Assembly: GCA_003223425.1 (NCBI GenBank)
Contig: QHVA01000008.1
Location: forward strand, 1 to 46,632
Direction of reading: 5' to 3'
Origin: Gemmatimonadota bacterium
Lineage (GTDB): Bacteria; Gemmatimonadota; Gemmatimonadetes; Gemmatimonadales; Gemmatimonadaceae
Length of the DNA: 46,632 nt
Shown here: positions 24,985-32,153 of the stretch, piece after piece
Position numbering within the stretch: position 1 is the first letter of the stretch
Layout: every line of letters begins with the position of its first letter
Made by a program: the position numbers and the translations under genes
Notes under the pieces: generated by a model
What the model was told of the DNA's origin: nothing
What the model saw: the letters and a program-made list of their open reading frames with translations, nothing else
Database searches by the model: none

Positions 24985-25230
24985 GTGCGCAAGTTCGCAG
25001 CAGTCGCGGCCGTACTGGCCGTTGTCTCGATCTCGGCTTGCAAGAAGACGGGAGAGGGAGAGTACCAGGTTGAGAGGCCGGTCATTGGAACGCAGACGGA
25101 CACCATCCACACTCCGACCGTGCAAGTAGGCACCGACACGGCGGCCGTCAAAGTGCCGAAAGTACAAGTGAAGACGGACACTGCGAAGATCAAGGTTCCG
25201 ACGGTGAAGGTGAATCCGCCGAAGAAGTAA
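24985..25230 (+). CDS. Small repeat-containing lipoprotein (81 aa)
   Basis: The N terminus, RKFAAVAAVLAVVSISACKK, is a lipoprotein signal with lipobox ISAC, so the mature protein begins at the cysteine. The mature part has three tandem 14-residue repeats of the form (G/K)TDTxxxxxPxVxV, the last two TDTAAVKVPKVQV and TDTAKIKVPTVKV, then NPPKK. The alternating polar/hydrophobic pattern predicts beta-strands, perhaps a short solenoid or a wall-binding tail. The GTG at 24985 is chosen because GGAGGGGGAGGG precedes it by about seven bases. A TTG at 24919 would put a long non-signal extension in front. I do not recognise the family. Confidence 0.72.
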   Translation: MRKFAAVAAVLAVVSISACKKTGEGEYQVERPVIGTQTDTIHTPTVQVGTDTAAVKVPKVQVKTDTAKIKVPTVKVNPPKK

Positions 25231-25267
25231 CTTCTTACTTACTGGGCGCGAGCGCCGCCTAACGAGC

Positions 25268-25301
25268 AGAAGAGCCCCACCAACTTTGGTGGGGCTCTTC
25301 T
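25268..25301 (+). terminator. 15-bp hairpin after the lipoprotein gene, terminator-like without T run
   Basis: Arms 25268-25282 and 25287-25301 pair perfectly (core GAGCCCCACCA/TGGTGGGGCTC) around the loop ACTT. No T tract follows, so it may act as a transcript end stabiliser rather than a true Rho-independent terminator. Confidence 0.6.
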
Positions 25302-25320
25302 CGTTCGCGTGTTGAACTGC

Positions 25321-25454
25321 AACTGAAGACTACCGGCCGGGGGCCGTGGGGGCGTGCCCGCTGTGGGCTGAGTGCTGTTTCTTTGAATCGCTTTCGTAGA
25401 AGCCCGTAGCCCTGAGCCGCCCCGCCCAAAGCCCCCAGCCGGTAGTCTTCAGTT
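25321..25454. repeat. Long inverted repeat (24-base arms, 86-base spacer)
   Basis: The left arm 25321-25344 and right arm 25431-25454 are inverted copies with one mismatch. The outer 17 bases (AACTGAAGACTACCGGC and its complement) are perfect. The spacer is GC-rich, with smaller complementary pieces (GGGGCG/CGCCCC, GGGCT/AGCCC), so the whole 134 bases can fold into one branched hairpin. No open frame of note lies inside. A run of nine A follows the right arm and leads into the SRP RNA promoter. It could be a palindromic mobile or repetitive element, or a structured RNA. The arms were not noticed elsewhere in the window. Confidence 0.85.
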
Positions 25455-25474
25455 AAAAAAAAATCCTCTCTGCG

Positions 25475-25483
25475 TGCTATATT
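25475..25483 (+). promoter_or_regulatory. Extended -10 promoter of the SRP RNA gene
   Basis: TGCTATATT is an extended -10 element (TGn plus TATATT) six to seven bases before the predicted 5' end of the SRP RNA. There is no -35 match at the right distance. The A-tract at 25455-25463 may act as an UP-like element. Confidence 0.6.
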
Positions 25484-25488
25484 TCATC

Positions 25489-25588
25489 TGCCCCAGGTCC
25501 CGGAGGGCGTTAGCCCGCTAACTCCGTCAGGACCCCGAAGGTAGCAGCGGCATGCGGTGTCTATCGTTGCTCCGTAAGACCTGGGGTA
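25489..25588 (+). ncRNA. ffs: Signal recognition particle RNA (small bacterial type, 4.5S)
   Basis: The SRP RNA binds Ffh and, with FtsY, targets nascent membrane proteins. The 100-base region closes with a perfect terminal stem (CCCCAGGTC at 25491-25499 with GACCTGGGG at 25578-25586, extendable by G-T and T-A pairs). It contains the conserved Ffh-binding region GTCAGG...GG.AGCAGC (25526-25547). The apical part reads GGACCCCGAAGGTAGC, giving a five-base CCGAA loop where most bacteria have a GGAA tetraloop. It lies directly before dnaX, a common position for this gene. The boundaries are set from the terminal stem. Confidence 0.92.
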
Positions 25589-25601
25589 CTCCCGCCTCGC
25601 A

Positions 25602-27089
25602 ATGTCTCTCGCACTCGCCCGCAAATACCGACCAAAGACCTTCGCTGACGTAGCCGTCCAGTCGCACGTGTCCAACACGTTGCGCGGCGCCATCGCCAGA
25701 GGCAGGGTCGCGCACGGCTACCTCCTTTGCGGACCCCGCGGTGTCGGCAAGACGACGCTCGCCCGCGTTCTCGCGATGGCGCTGAACTGCGAGAACAAGC
25801 GGGAGGATGGCGAGCCCTGTGGAGAGTGCATTTCCTGCCAGCGTATCTGGAGCGGCTCCTCCAGTCTCGACGTCGTCGAAATTGATGCAGCCTCGAATCG
25901 CGGCGTCGATGACGCCCGCGAGCTCCGTGAGCGCGCAATGTACGCGCCGTCGGGAGAAGATCGTTTCAAGGTCTACATCGTCGATGAAGCGCACATGCTG
26001 ACGCGCGAGGCGTGGAACGCACTGCTCAAGATTCTCGAGGAGCCGCCACCGCGCGTCATCTTCGTCTTCGCGACGACCGAGCCGCAAAAAATCGCGCAGG
26101 CAGCTGCGCCGGTTCTCAGTCGTCTGCAGCGTTTCGACCTCAAGCGCATCGGACTCGCGGACATCATCAAGCGGCTGTCGGCCGTGCTCGAGAAGGAGGG
26201 CGTGACGGTCTCTGATGATGCACTCTCGATGATCGCGCGCGCCGCCGACGGCTCGATGCGCGATGCGCTGAGCCTCGCCGACCAGGTGATATCGATCGGA
26301 GAAGGATCGGTGACCGCCGAGCGGGTGCGTGAAGCGCTTGGATTGGTGCCGGAGGATGAATTTCTGGCGATCCTCGACATCATCGGCGGACACCGCGCCG
26401 GAGACATCTTCGACACCGTGACCAAATTGGCCGATGCTGGTGTGGACTTCGGGGTGTTCCTCTCCGGCTTCGCCGATATCCTCCGCGCTCAGCTCACAGT
26501 CGTTCTTAACGGCAAGGCCGAAGGAGTCTCGGCGACCGCGGCGGCGGCGTTGCGGGAAACGAAGGACCTTTTCGCCGCCGGGGATTTGCTTCGTATGATC
26601 AGTGCCGTCAACGCGCTCGAGCCAACCTTCAAGAAGAGCTCGCAGCAGCAGCTCCTGATCGAAATGCTTCTCGTTCGAATGGCTTTGCTCGATCGCACCG
26701 TGGCGCTCGAGGATTTGCTGAAGGGTCTCGGTGGAGAATCGACGGACGCTGGAAGAATCGAATCGTCCAGCGGTTCCGTGCGTGCGCAGGCGGCCCAGTC
26801 ATCGGTTGCCCGAACGGCGCAACGGCCAGATACTCGCCCGGGATATCCCCCGCAGCTCGAAGCGCCCAATACCCTTCAGCCCGACGCGCCTCCCAAGGCG
26901 TCTGCCGCTGCTCCGAATGAATCGCAGCTTCGCGAAATGAAGCGTGCGATGGAAGCGACGGCACAGGATTCGAATCGGAGTCGCATGACGCCCGAAGCAC
27001 TGAAGGAGGAGCGGATCGGGCTGCTCCGTCAGAAGGATCCTGCACTCGGCGTCGCGATCGACGAGCTTGATCTCGAGCTCCTCGATTAA
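25602..27089 (+). CDS. dnaX: DNA polymerase III gamma/tau subunit
   Basis: DnaX is the ATPase core of the clamp loader that places the sliding clamp on primed DNA. The opening is LARKYRPKTFADV, followed by the Walker A motif CGPRGVGKTTLAR (about 44-56). A zinc-binding CENK..CGECISC, VVEIDAASNRGVDDAREL, the Walker B motif VYIVDEAHMLT and the SRC-like region ATTEPQKIAQAAAPVLSRLQRF complete the AAA+ core. Domain III runs to about residue 370, and a low-complexity Pro/Ala/Ser linker and a short C-terminal helix follow. At 495 residues the tau-specific end is short. I saw no clear frameshift site that would make a gamma form. The ATG is 13 bases after the SRP RNA. Confidence 0.97.
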   Translation: MSLALARKYRPKTFADVAVQSHVSNTLRGAIARGRVAHGYLLCGPRGVGKTTLARVLAMALNCENKREDGEPCGECISCQRIWSGSSSLDVVEIDAASNRGVDDARELRERAMYAPSGEDRFKVYIVDEAHMLTREAWNALLKILEEPPPRVIFVFATTEPQKIAQAAAPVLSRLQRFDLKRIGLADIIKRLSAVLEKEGVTVSDDALSMIARAADGSMRDALSLADQVISIGEGSVTAERVREALGLVPEDEFLAILDIIGGHRAGDIFDTVTKLADAGVDFGVFLSGFADILRAQLTVVLNGKAEGVSATAAAALRETKDLFAAGDLLRMISAVNALEPTFKKSSQQQLLIEMLLVRMALLDRTVALEDLLKGLGGESTDAGRIESSSGSVRAQAAQSSVARTAQRPDTRPGYPPQLEAPNTLQPDAPPKASAAAPNESQLREMKRAMEATAQDSNRSRMTPEALKEERIGLLRQKDPALGVAIDELDLELLD

Positions 27090-27109
27090 CTCACCTCAGA
27101 GTTCTCGAC

Positions 27110-27427
27110 ATGGCAGACTTCAACAAAATCCTCGAGCAGGCGCAGCAGATGCAGGCGCGAATGCAGCAGATGCAGTCCGAGCTGGAGAAGCAAACCGTTA
27201 CTGCAGCAGCGGGCGGTGGCATGGTCACGGTGGAAGCGGACGGGAAGGGCACGATCACAAGGGTGAAAATCGATCCCAGCGTTGCCGATCCGAAGGACGT
27301 GGAGATGCTGGAGGATCTCGTACTGGTAGCCGTCAACGAGGCACAGAAAAAAGCTAGCGACCTGGCGAAAGAGGAAATGTCTCGCCTGACAGGGGGCCTA
27401 AACCTGCCATTCAAACTGCCTTTCTAG
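27110..27427 (+). CDS. ybaB: YbaB/EbfC-family nucleoid-associated protein
   Basis: This 105-residue homodimeric DNA-binding protein has an N-terminal glutamine/methionine-rich helix (NKILEQAQQMQARMQQMQSE) and the conserved turn TAAAGGGMVTVEADGKGTITRVKIDPS. A C-terminal helix (EDLVLVAVNEAQKKASDLAKEEM) leads to a TGGLNLPF tail. The order dnaX-ybaB-recR is conserved widely among bacteria. The family binds DNA with modest specificity and may help organise the nucleoid. The recR start lies two bases beyond its stop. Confidence 0.97.
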   Translation: MADFNKILEQAQQMQARMQQMQSELEKQTVTAAAGGGMVTVEADGKGTITRVKIDPSVADPKDVEMLEDLVLVAVNEAQKKASDLAKEEMSRLTGGLNLPFKLPF

Positions 27428-27428
27428 A

Positions 27429-28019
27429 GTGGGAGCCATCGACGATTTGGCTGCGGAGCTGTCGAAGCTGCCCGGTATCGGACGGAAGACCGCGCTTCGG
27501 TTGACCTATCATCTGCTCAAGCAATCTCCCGATCAGTCCAAGAGACTTGCCTCGGCGCTAACAACTCTCGCCGAAAAGGTCCGGCCGTGTCCTCAGTGCT
27601 TCAACCTGACAGAGGAGGATTTGTGCTCCATCTGCCGTGACGCGCGCAGGGATACGGGAGTCATCTGCGCAGTAGAGGAAGCATCTGATATCGGCGCTAT
27701 CGAGCGGTCAGGCGAGTTCCGGGGTGTCTATCACGTCCTGGGAGGACGCCTGTCCCCTTTGGATGGGATCGGACCTGAGGATCTCACTATTCCACAGCTG
27801 GAGACGAGAGTGTCTGGTGGAGTCGTTCGCGAAGTGATAATTGCGACAAACCCGAGCATCGAAGGCGAGACAACGGCGCTTTATGTGCAGCGCAAGCTGT
27901 CCCGTTACCCGCTCACAATCTCCAGAATTGCGCGAGGACTGCCAGTCGGCGGCGATCTCGAATACGCCGATGGCGTGACGATTGCCCAGGCGTTGACCGC
28001 CAGGAGGGCAATGTCATGA
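27429..28019 (+). CDS. recR: Recombination protein RecR
   Basis: RecR, with RecF and RecO, loads RecA onto gapped DNA. The 196-residue protein has the helix-hairpin-helix LSKLPGIGRKTALRLTYHLL (about 12-31), the four-cysteine zinc finger CPQCFNLTEEDLCSICRD, and a Toprim domain beginning VICAVEEASDIGAIE with YHVLGGRLSPLDGIGPEDL. IIATNPSIEGETTALY and the C-terminal RGLPVGGDLEYADG follow. GTG start one base after the ybaB stop. Its stop overlaps the start of the next gene (ATGA). Confidence 0.98.
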   Translation: MGAIDDLAAELSKLPGIGRKTALRLTYHLLKQSPDQSKRLASALTTLAEKVRPCPQCFNLTEEDLCSICRDARRDTGVICAVEEASDIGAIERSGEFRGVYHVLGGRLSPLDGIGPEDLTIPQLETRVSGGVVREVIIATNPSIEGETTALYVQRKLSRYPLTISRIARGLPVGGDLEYADGVTIAQALTARRAMS

Positions 28020-28285
28020 GCAGGCAACGGGCGAGCTTTGTGGCTGTGGGTTTTCTCGGGGGAGTAGCTGCCGGCACGCTGGTCTGGAGCCGGATGCAGC
28101 GCAATTACCGCCGCAATCTTTTTTCCCGGCACGCTTTCCGGCGCGTGGCCGCGCTCGGTTATCTCCGGGCACGCCCGTCCGTCACTACGGCGCAACTGCT
28201 TCGCGAGTATGTTGCCTGGGAGCCTCGTCCAACTCTCCGCAGGCGTGGAGCGAAAATGCTGAGACGCCTCGAGGCGACACTGTGA
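28016..28285 (+). CDS. Small single-pass membrane protein (89 aa), function unknown
   Basis: I do not recognise this protein. A hydrophobic segment near the N terminus (FVAVGFLGGVAAGTLVW, about 7-23) is followed by a strongly basic stretch (RMQRNYRRNLFSRHAFRRV), so the C-terminal 65 residues should be cytoplasmic. The rest is a basic helical region (TTAQLLREYVAWEPRPTLRRRGAKMLRRLEATL). The four-base overlap with recR and its place directly before the Roadblock/MglA pair suggest a membrane anchor for that switch, which is inference from position only. Confidence 0.6.
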   Translation: MSRQRASFVAVGFLGGVAAGTLVWSRMQRNYRRNLFSRHAFRRVAALGYLRARPSVTTAQLLREYVAWEPRPTLRRRGAKMLRRLEATL

Positions 28286-28295
28286 CCGGGGGACG

Positions 28296-28787
28296 ATGAC
28301 CGCCGGCACGGCCAACTGGTCGTTCACTCAGGACGACTTCACCGCAATAACTGAATCCCTGCAGCGCTTTCTGGGCGAAACCAAGTCGCTCTGCGCGCTG
28401 CTGGTCGACCGTTCGGGCCAGCTCGTGACGACGGTTGGCGATTCGCCCGGACTCGACACGACTGCGTTCGCTACTCTCACGGCCGCTGACTACAGCGCCA
28501 ACGACCAGCTCGCGAAACTGGTTGGTGAGAACGACTTCTCCAGCCTCTTCCATCAGGGTGAAAAGGAGTCTATCTACGTCGCCGACATCGCTCGGCGGCT
28601 CCTGCTGGTGATAATCTTCGATTCACGCACGACCGTAGGCCTCGTCCGGCTGCGAATGAAGGACGAGGTCGAGGAGTTGACGCTGCTTATCGATCGTGTA
28701 TTCTCCCGCGGTCGCGATGGCGACCGGCGTGGAGAGCATCTGCTCCGCGGCGCGGATGAAGAGATCGACAAACTCTTCAACTGGTGA
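28296..28787 (+). CDS. Roadblock/LC7-domain protein, likely MglB-like GTPase regulator
   Basis: This 163-residue cytoplasmic protein has the Roadblock fold order: helix (DFTAITESLQRFLGET), strand CALLVDRSGQLVTTVGD, helix, strand pair ESIYVADIARRLLLVIIFDSRTTVGLVRLRM, and a closing helix (EELTLLIDRVF). In Myxococcus and Thermus, MglB of this family is the GTPase-activating partner of MglA, which sets cell polarity. The MglA-type gene begins 14 bases downstream. It lacks any signal peptide. The partner relation is inferred from family and adjacency. Confidence 0.88.
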   Translation: MTAGTANWSFTQDDFTAITESLQRFLGETKSLCALLVDRSGQLVTTVGDSPGLDTTAFATLTAADYSANDQLAKLVGENDFSSLFHQGEKESIYVADIARRLLLVIIFDSRTTVGLVRLRMKDEVEELTLLIDRVFSRGRDGDRRGEHLLRGADEEIDKLFNW

Positions 28788-28801
28788 GGAAGAGCTAGAC
28801 C

Positions 28802-29479
28802 GTGTCGATGATCAACTACGCCTCGCGCGAGATCAATTGTAAGATCGTTTACTATGGTCCCGGACTTGGCGGAAAGACGACAAATCTGGAGCACGTCTAC
28901 GGCAAGGTTAAGCCAGAGACGAGAGGAAAGCTGATATCTCTGGCTACGGAGACGGAGCGTACGCTCTTCTTCGATTTTCTCCCCGTGGACCTCGGCACGA
29001 TCCGCGGGTTCAAGACACGATTCCATCTGTACACTGTGCCCGGCCAGGTCTATTACAACGCCAGCCGCAAGCTCATTCTGAAGAACGTCGATGGCCTCGT
29101 CTTCGTGGGCGATTCGCAGGCTGAACGCATGGAGGCGAACCTCGAGTCGATGCAGAATCTCTATGACAACATGGCTGAGTACGGATACGATCTGACGCAG
29201 ATGCCCTTCGTGATCCAGTACAACAAGCGCGATCTTCCGAACGCCGCGCCGATCGAAGATCTGCAGGCGTCGCTGAATCCCGGATGGGAAGTTGAGGATG
29301 CGAGCAAGCAGCGCGTGCAGCCCGATCCTTATCACGCCGGACAGAATCTCGTCGAGCAGCTGTCGGGCGGTGAATGGGTGGAGCGAGCGCCGTATTTCGA
29401 GGCGATCGCGGTGCAAGGCGACGGCGTGTTCGACACGCTCAAAGCCGTGAGCAAGCTGGTGCTGAAGGCGCTCGCCTAG
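28802..29479 (+). CDS. MglA-like small Ras-type GTPase
   Basis: This 225-residue GTPase has the P-loop [17 protein letters not shown] (about 17-33), switch region [19 protein letters not shown], the G3 motif TVPGQVYY (PGQ rather than DxxG, as in MglA proteins) and the G4 motif [12 protein letters not shown]-terminal insertion of roughly 30 residues ([22 protein letters not shown]) makes it longer than Myxococcus MglA (195). The pair with the Roadblock gene is the classic polarity switch in gliding bacteria. Here it sits among recR and pgsA, with no motility genes. Start GTG 28802 or ATG 28808. Confidence 0.93.
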   Translation: MSMINYASREINCKIVYYGPGLGGKTTNLEHVYGKVKPETRGKLISLATETERTLFFDFLPVDLGTIRGFKTRFHLYTVPGQVYYNASRKLILKNVDGLVFVGDSQAERMEANLESMQNLYDNMAEYGYDLTQMPFVIQYNKRDLPNAAPIEDLQASLNPGWEVEDASKQRVQPDPYHAGQNLVEQLSGGEWVERAPYFEAIAVQGDGVFDTLKAVSKLVLKALA

Positions 29480-29497
29480 CGGGGCGGAGAGGCCTCC

Positions 29498-30169
29498 GTG
29501 AATCTCCCCAACACGATCACGGCCGGCCGGATCCTCGCCGCGCCTTTCATTGCAGCACTTCCGTTCATAGGCTCGCCCGGGGCGAGACTGATCGCGTTCG
29601 TCCTTTATATCGTAGCTGCGGTTACGGACTACTACGATGGAAAATTGGCGCGCACGCGGAATCTGATTACGGATCTTGGCCGCCTCCTCGATCCACTCGC
29701 TGACAAGCTGCTGCTGTTCGCGACCCTGATTCCAATGTTCGTGCTCATGGCTCCCCACACTGATCCGCTCATTCCCACCAGCGCTGAGAGCATCGATGCG
29801 GGGCGACTTCCGTTTCTCACTCCGTTCGGAGCCATTGGCCTGCCGTGGTGGATTGTCGCGCTCGTGATCGGGCGCGAGCTGTTCATGACAGTCTTCCGCC
29901 AGGCTGCCGCGCGGCGCGGCGTCGTCATCGCTGCAATAGGTCCGGCGAAATGGAAGACTGCGTTCCAGTCGGTATGGGTCGGCTCAGCCTATTTCTGGTT
30001 TTTTGCGGCTACGACCGCGGCGAGCCAGAATTGGGGTAGCGCCGCGTGGCGTGCTTTCGCTTACTTCAATGGAACCGTCGGCACTCTGACCATGATCGCT
30101 TCGGTCTTTCTAACCGTTTACTCGCTGGCACTCTATCTCCGACGCTACGCCGGAGTCTTCGCCTTTTGA
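29498..30169 (+). CDS. pgsA: CDP-diacylglycerol-glycerol-3-phosphate 3-phosphatidyltransferase
   Basis: PgsA makes phosphatidylglycerol phosphate from CDP-diacylglycerol and glycerol-3-phosphate in the inner membrane. The 223 residues begin NLPNTITAGRILAAPFIAAL and hold the CDP-alcohol phosphotransferase motif D-x2-DG-x2-AR-x8-G-x3-D-x3-D, seen as TDYYDGKLARTRNLITDLG then RLLDPLADKLL. Several hydrophobic segments follow. The region VFAATT-like insertion between helices makes it slightly longer than the E. coli enzyme. GTG start. The cinA start overlaps its stop (TTGA). Confidence 0.92.
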   Translation: MNLPNTITAGRILAAPFIAALPFIGSPGARLIAFVLYIVAAVTDYYDGKLARTRNLITDLGRLLDPLADKLLLFATLIPMFVLMAPHTDPLIPTSAESIDAGRLPFLTPFGAIGLPWWIVALVIGRELFMTVFRQAAARRGVVIAAIGPAKWKTAFQSVWVGSAYFWFFAATTAASQNWGSAAWRAFAYFNGTVGTLTMIASVFLTVYSLALYLRRYAGVFAF

Positions 30170-31440
30170 CCAATTCGCAGGTCGAGCTGATCACCATTGG
30201 TGATGAGCTCCTCCTCGGCTTCACCGTAGATACGAACGCAGCGCACATATCGCGCACTCTCGCCGCTGCTGGGGTCGAGGTCGTTCGCCGCACCACAGTC
30301 GGAGACGAGGCGGACAAGATCGCGGCAGCCGTTGGTGAAGCCCTCGAGCGGACCGGCGCCGTCATCACCACGGGGGGACTCGGTCCCACCAGCGACGATC
30401 TCACCAAACCGGCGATCGCGAAAATTTTCGGCCGCAGCATGAAGCTGGACGAAGAGATCGCGAGCGCGCTCGAGCAGCGTTGGAGAGCCAGATTTCCCAA
30501 TAGCAGATTTCCCGCGACCAACCGAAGCCAGGCGGAAATTCCGGAGGGCGCGCGGGTCCTTACCAACCGGCATGGCAGCGCTCCGGGCATCTGGCTCGAG
30601 GACGATAAAGGGCGATGGGTGGCGATGATTCCAGGTGTGCCCCGGGAGATGCGCGGTATGCTGGCTGAAGAAGTGTTGCCACGGATCAAAGTGGTCGCTG
30701 GCGGATCGGAGAACGCAATAATCTCTGAAACACTTCGCACTACAGGGATCGCCGAGTCCGCAATCGCGGAATTGCTCGGGCCGAATGTTCTCGGCGAGCA
30801 AGATACGGAAACGGGTTCCCTGTCCCTTGCCTATTTGCCGGGTATCGCCGGTGTCGATTTGCGCGTCACCGCGAAAAGATTGGCGCCGGCCCGCGCTGAA
30901 AAGCTGGTGAGAGAAGCGATCGAGAAACTGCGGAGTCTTGTGTCGGCGTATGTCTACGGTGAGGACGACACGGATCTCGCCGCCGTCGTTCTCGAAAAAT
31001 GTCGCTCTCTCGGGCTGAAGCTTGCCGTCGCCGAGAGCTGCACCGGTGGACTGCTGGGCGAGAGAATTACGAATATTCCGGGCTCGAGCGATGTCTTTCT
31101 GGGCGGAGTGATCGCCTACCATGACGACGTCAAGCGGCAAGCGCTGGATGTCCGCGCCGAAGAGATCGAACGATACGGCGCTGTGAGCGAGCAGGTCGCG
31201 TTGCAAATGGCGTCGGGTGTCCGCAAGAAGCTTGGGGCCGACATCGGGGTTTCGATCACGGGGATCGCCGGACCAGGCGGCGGCACGCCTGAGAAGCCGG
31301 TCGGACTTGTCTGGATTGCGGTTGACGCTTGGGAAACAAAGGCACAGCGCTTCCATCTCATCGGAGATCGCGCAGAGATCAGGCAGCGGGCAGCCCAGGC
31401 TGCGCTGGAGATAGTGCGGCGTGCCCTCTCAAACGGTTAA
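30166..31440 (+). CDS. cinA: CinA: competence/damage-inducible protein with nicotinamide-nucleotide amidase domain
   Basis: This 424-residue two-domain protein has an N-terminal MoaB-like domain (ELITIGDELLLGFTVDTNAAHI, TTGGLGPTSDDLTKPAIAK, IPGVPREMRGML). That domain is an ADP-ribose/CoA-type pyrophosphatase in studied members. The C-terminal PncC domain (LKLAVAESCTGGLLGERITNIPGSS, GVIAYHDDVK, SITGIAGPGGGTPEKPVGLVWIA) deamidates nicotinamide mononucleotide. TTG at 30166, overlapping the pgsA stop as TTGA, is chosen because the first conserved strand (ELITIG) follows it directly. An upstream start would fall inside pgsA. Confidence 0.95.
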   Translation: MTNSQVELITIGDELLLGFTVDTNAAHISRTLAAAGVEVVRRTTVGDEADKIAAAVGEALERTGAVITTGGLGPTSDDLTKPAIAKIFGRSMKLDEEIASALEQRWRARFPNSRFPATNRSQAEIPEGARVLTNRHGSAPGIWLEDDKGRWVAMIPGVPREMRGMLAEEVLPRIKVVAGGSENAIISETLRTTGIAESAIAELLGPNVLGEQDTETGSLSLAYLPGIAGVDLRVTAKRLAPARAEKLVREAIEKLRSLVSAYVYGEDDTDLAAVVLEKCRSLGLKLAVAESCTGGLLGERITNIPGSSDVFLGGVIAYHDDVKRQALDVRAEEIERYGAVSEQVALQMASGVRKKLGADIGVSITGIAGPGGGTPEKPVGLVWIAVDAWETKAQRFHLIGDRAEIRQRAAQAALEIVRRALSNG

Positions 31441-31449
31441 CTTAGGCAG

Positions 31450-32130
31450 ATGAGACATTCGAAGAAGAAAACAGAGCCTACGCCAGTGCCGGAGCAGGGT
31501 GCGATGGGCTCCGCCGATGATTTTGCCCCCGGCGCCGGAGGCGCCGCCAGCCAGGGCGATGGTCAAGCCGCCGATCCACCGTTCGAGTCTTCCACTGAGG
31601 CGAGTGGTACTGGGCCAGCCACCGGTTCCGTAGAATCCGATGATGCGACTGGCGTCGCTGAAACCAGTGTAGCAGAGACGAACCGAACGCGATTTGATCC
31701 GGCGGCTGAACGTGACAAATACCTGAGGCTCGCCGCAGAATACGACAATTATCGAAAGCGCTCGGCGAAGGAGCGGCAGGACGCCGGCGCGCGCGCGCAA
31801 GCCGACCTCGTTCGGCAGCTAATCGACGCGCTGGACGATGTCGCGCGTTTCGCGCACGTCGATCCGGCAGCCACTGATGCCGGAACTATCGTCCAGGGTG
31901 TTGACATGGTGGAAAAAAAGCTGCTCAAGGCACTGGGCAACGCTGGCCTCGAGGTAATCAATCCGGTCGGCGAGACTTTCGATCCCGCGCTCCATGAAGC
32001 TGTTGCCACTGAGCCCACTTCAGCGAAGGAGGACGATCACGTCGTATCACGCGTGTATCAGCCCGGTTACCTGTTCAACTCGCAGCTGCTTCGCCCGGCG
32101 CGTGTCGTCGTGAAGCAGTGGAACGGCTGA
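31450..32130 (+). CDS. grpE: Nucleotide exchange factor GrpE
   Basis: GrpE releases ADP from DnaK. The 226-residue protein has an unusually long low-complexity, acidic N-terminal tail (about 75 residues of Ala/Gly/Ser/Glu). The canonical coiled coil and four-helix region follow: RDKYLRLAAEYDNYRKRSAKER and DLVRQLIDALDDVARF. The beta domain follows (VDMVEKKLLKALGNAGLEVINPVGETFDPALHEAV and VYQPGYLFNSQLLRPARVVV). It is nine bases after cinA and 23 before dnaJ. No dnaK lies in the window, and no CIRCE inverted repeat was noticed upstream. Confidence 0.97.
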   Translation: MRHSKKKTEPTPVPEQGAMGSADDFAPGAGGAASQGDGQAADPPFESSTEASGTGPATGSVESDDATGVAETSVAETNRTRFDPAAERDKYLRLAAEYDNYRKRSAKERQDAGARAQADLVRQLIDALDDVARFAHVDPAATDAGTIVQGVDMVEKKLLKALGNAGLEVINPVGETFDPALHEAVATEPTSAKEDDHVVSRVYQPGYLFNSQLLRPARVVVKQWNG

Positions 32131-32153
32131 CCGCGTTCGCGCACTGATCGCAA

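Noticed and set aside
26085-26095. Run of six A in dnaX as a gamma-form frameshift site
   Set aside because: It lies near codon 163, inside the AAA+ core. A shift there would give a non-functional fragment, not a gamma subunit.
28574-29758. 394-residue minus-strand frame opposite mglA and pgsA
   Set aside because: It is antisense to well-identified genes, with no domain or signal.
30145-31356. 403-residue minus-strand frame opposite cinA
   Set aside because: It is antisense to both CinA domains, and the composition is that of a shadow frame.
31441-31449. CIRCE-type heat-shock operator before grpE
   Set aside because: Only nine bases separate cinA and grpE, and no 9-bp inverted repeat of the CIRCE pattern was seen.
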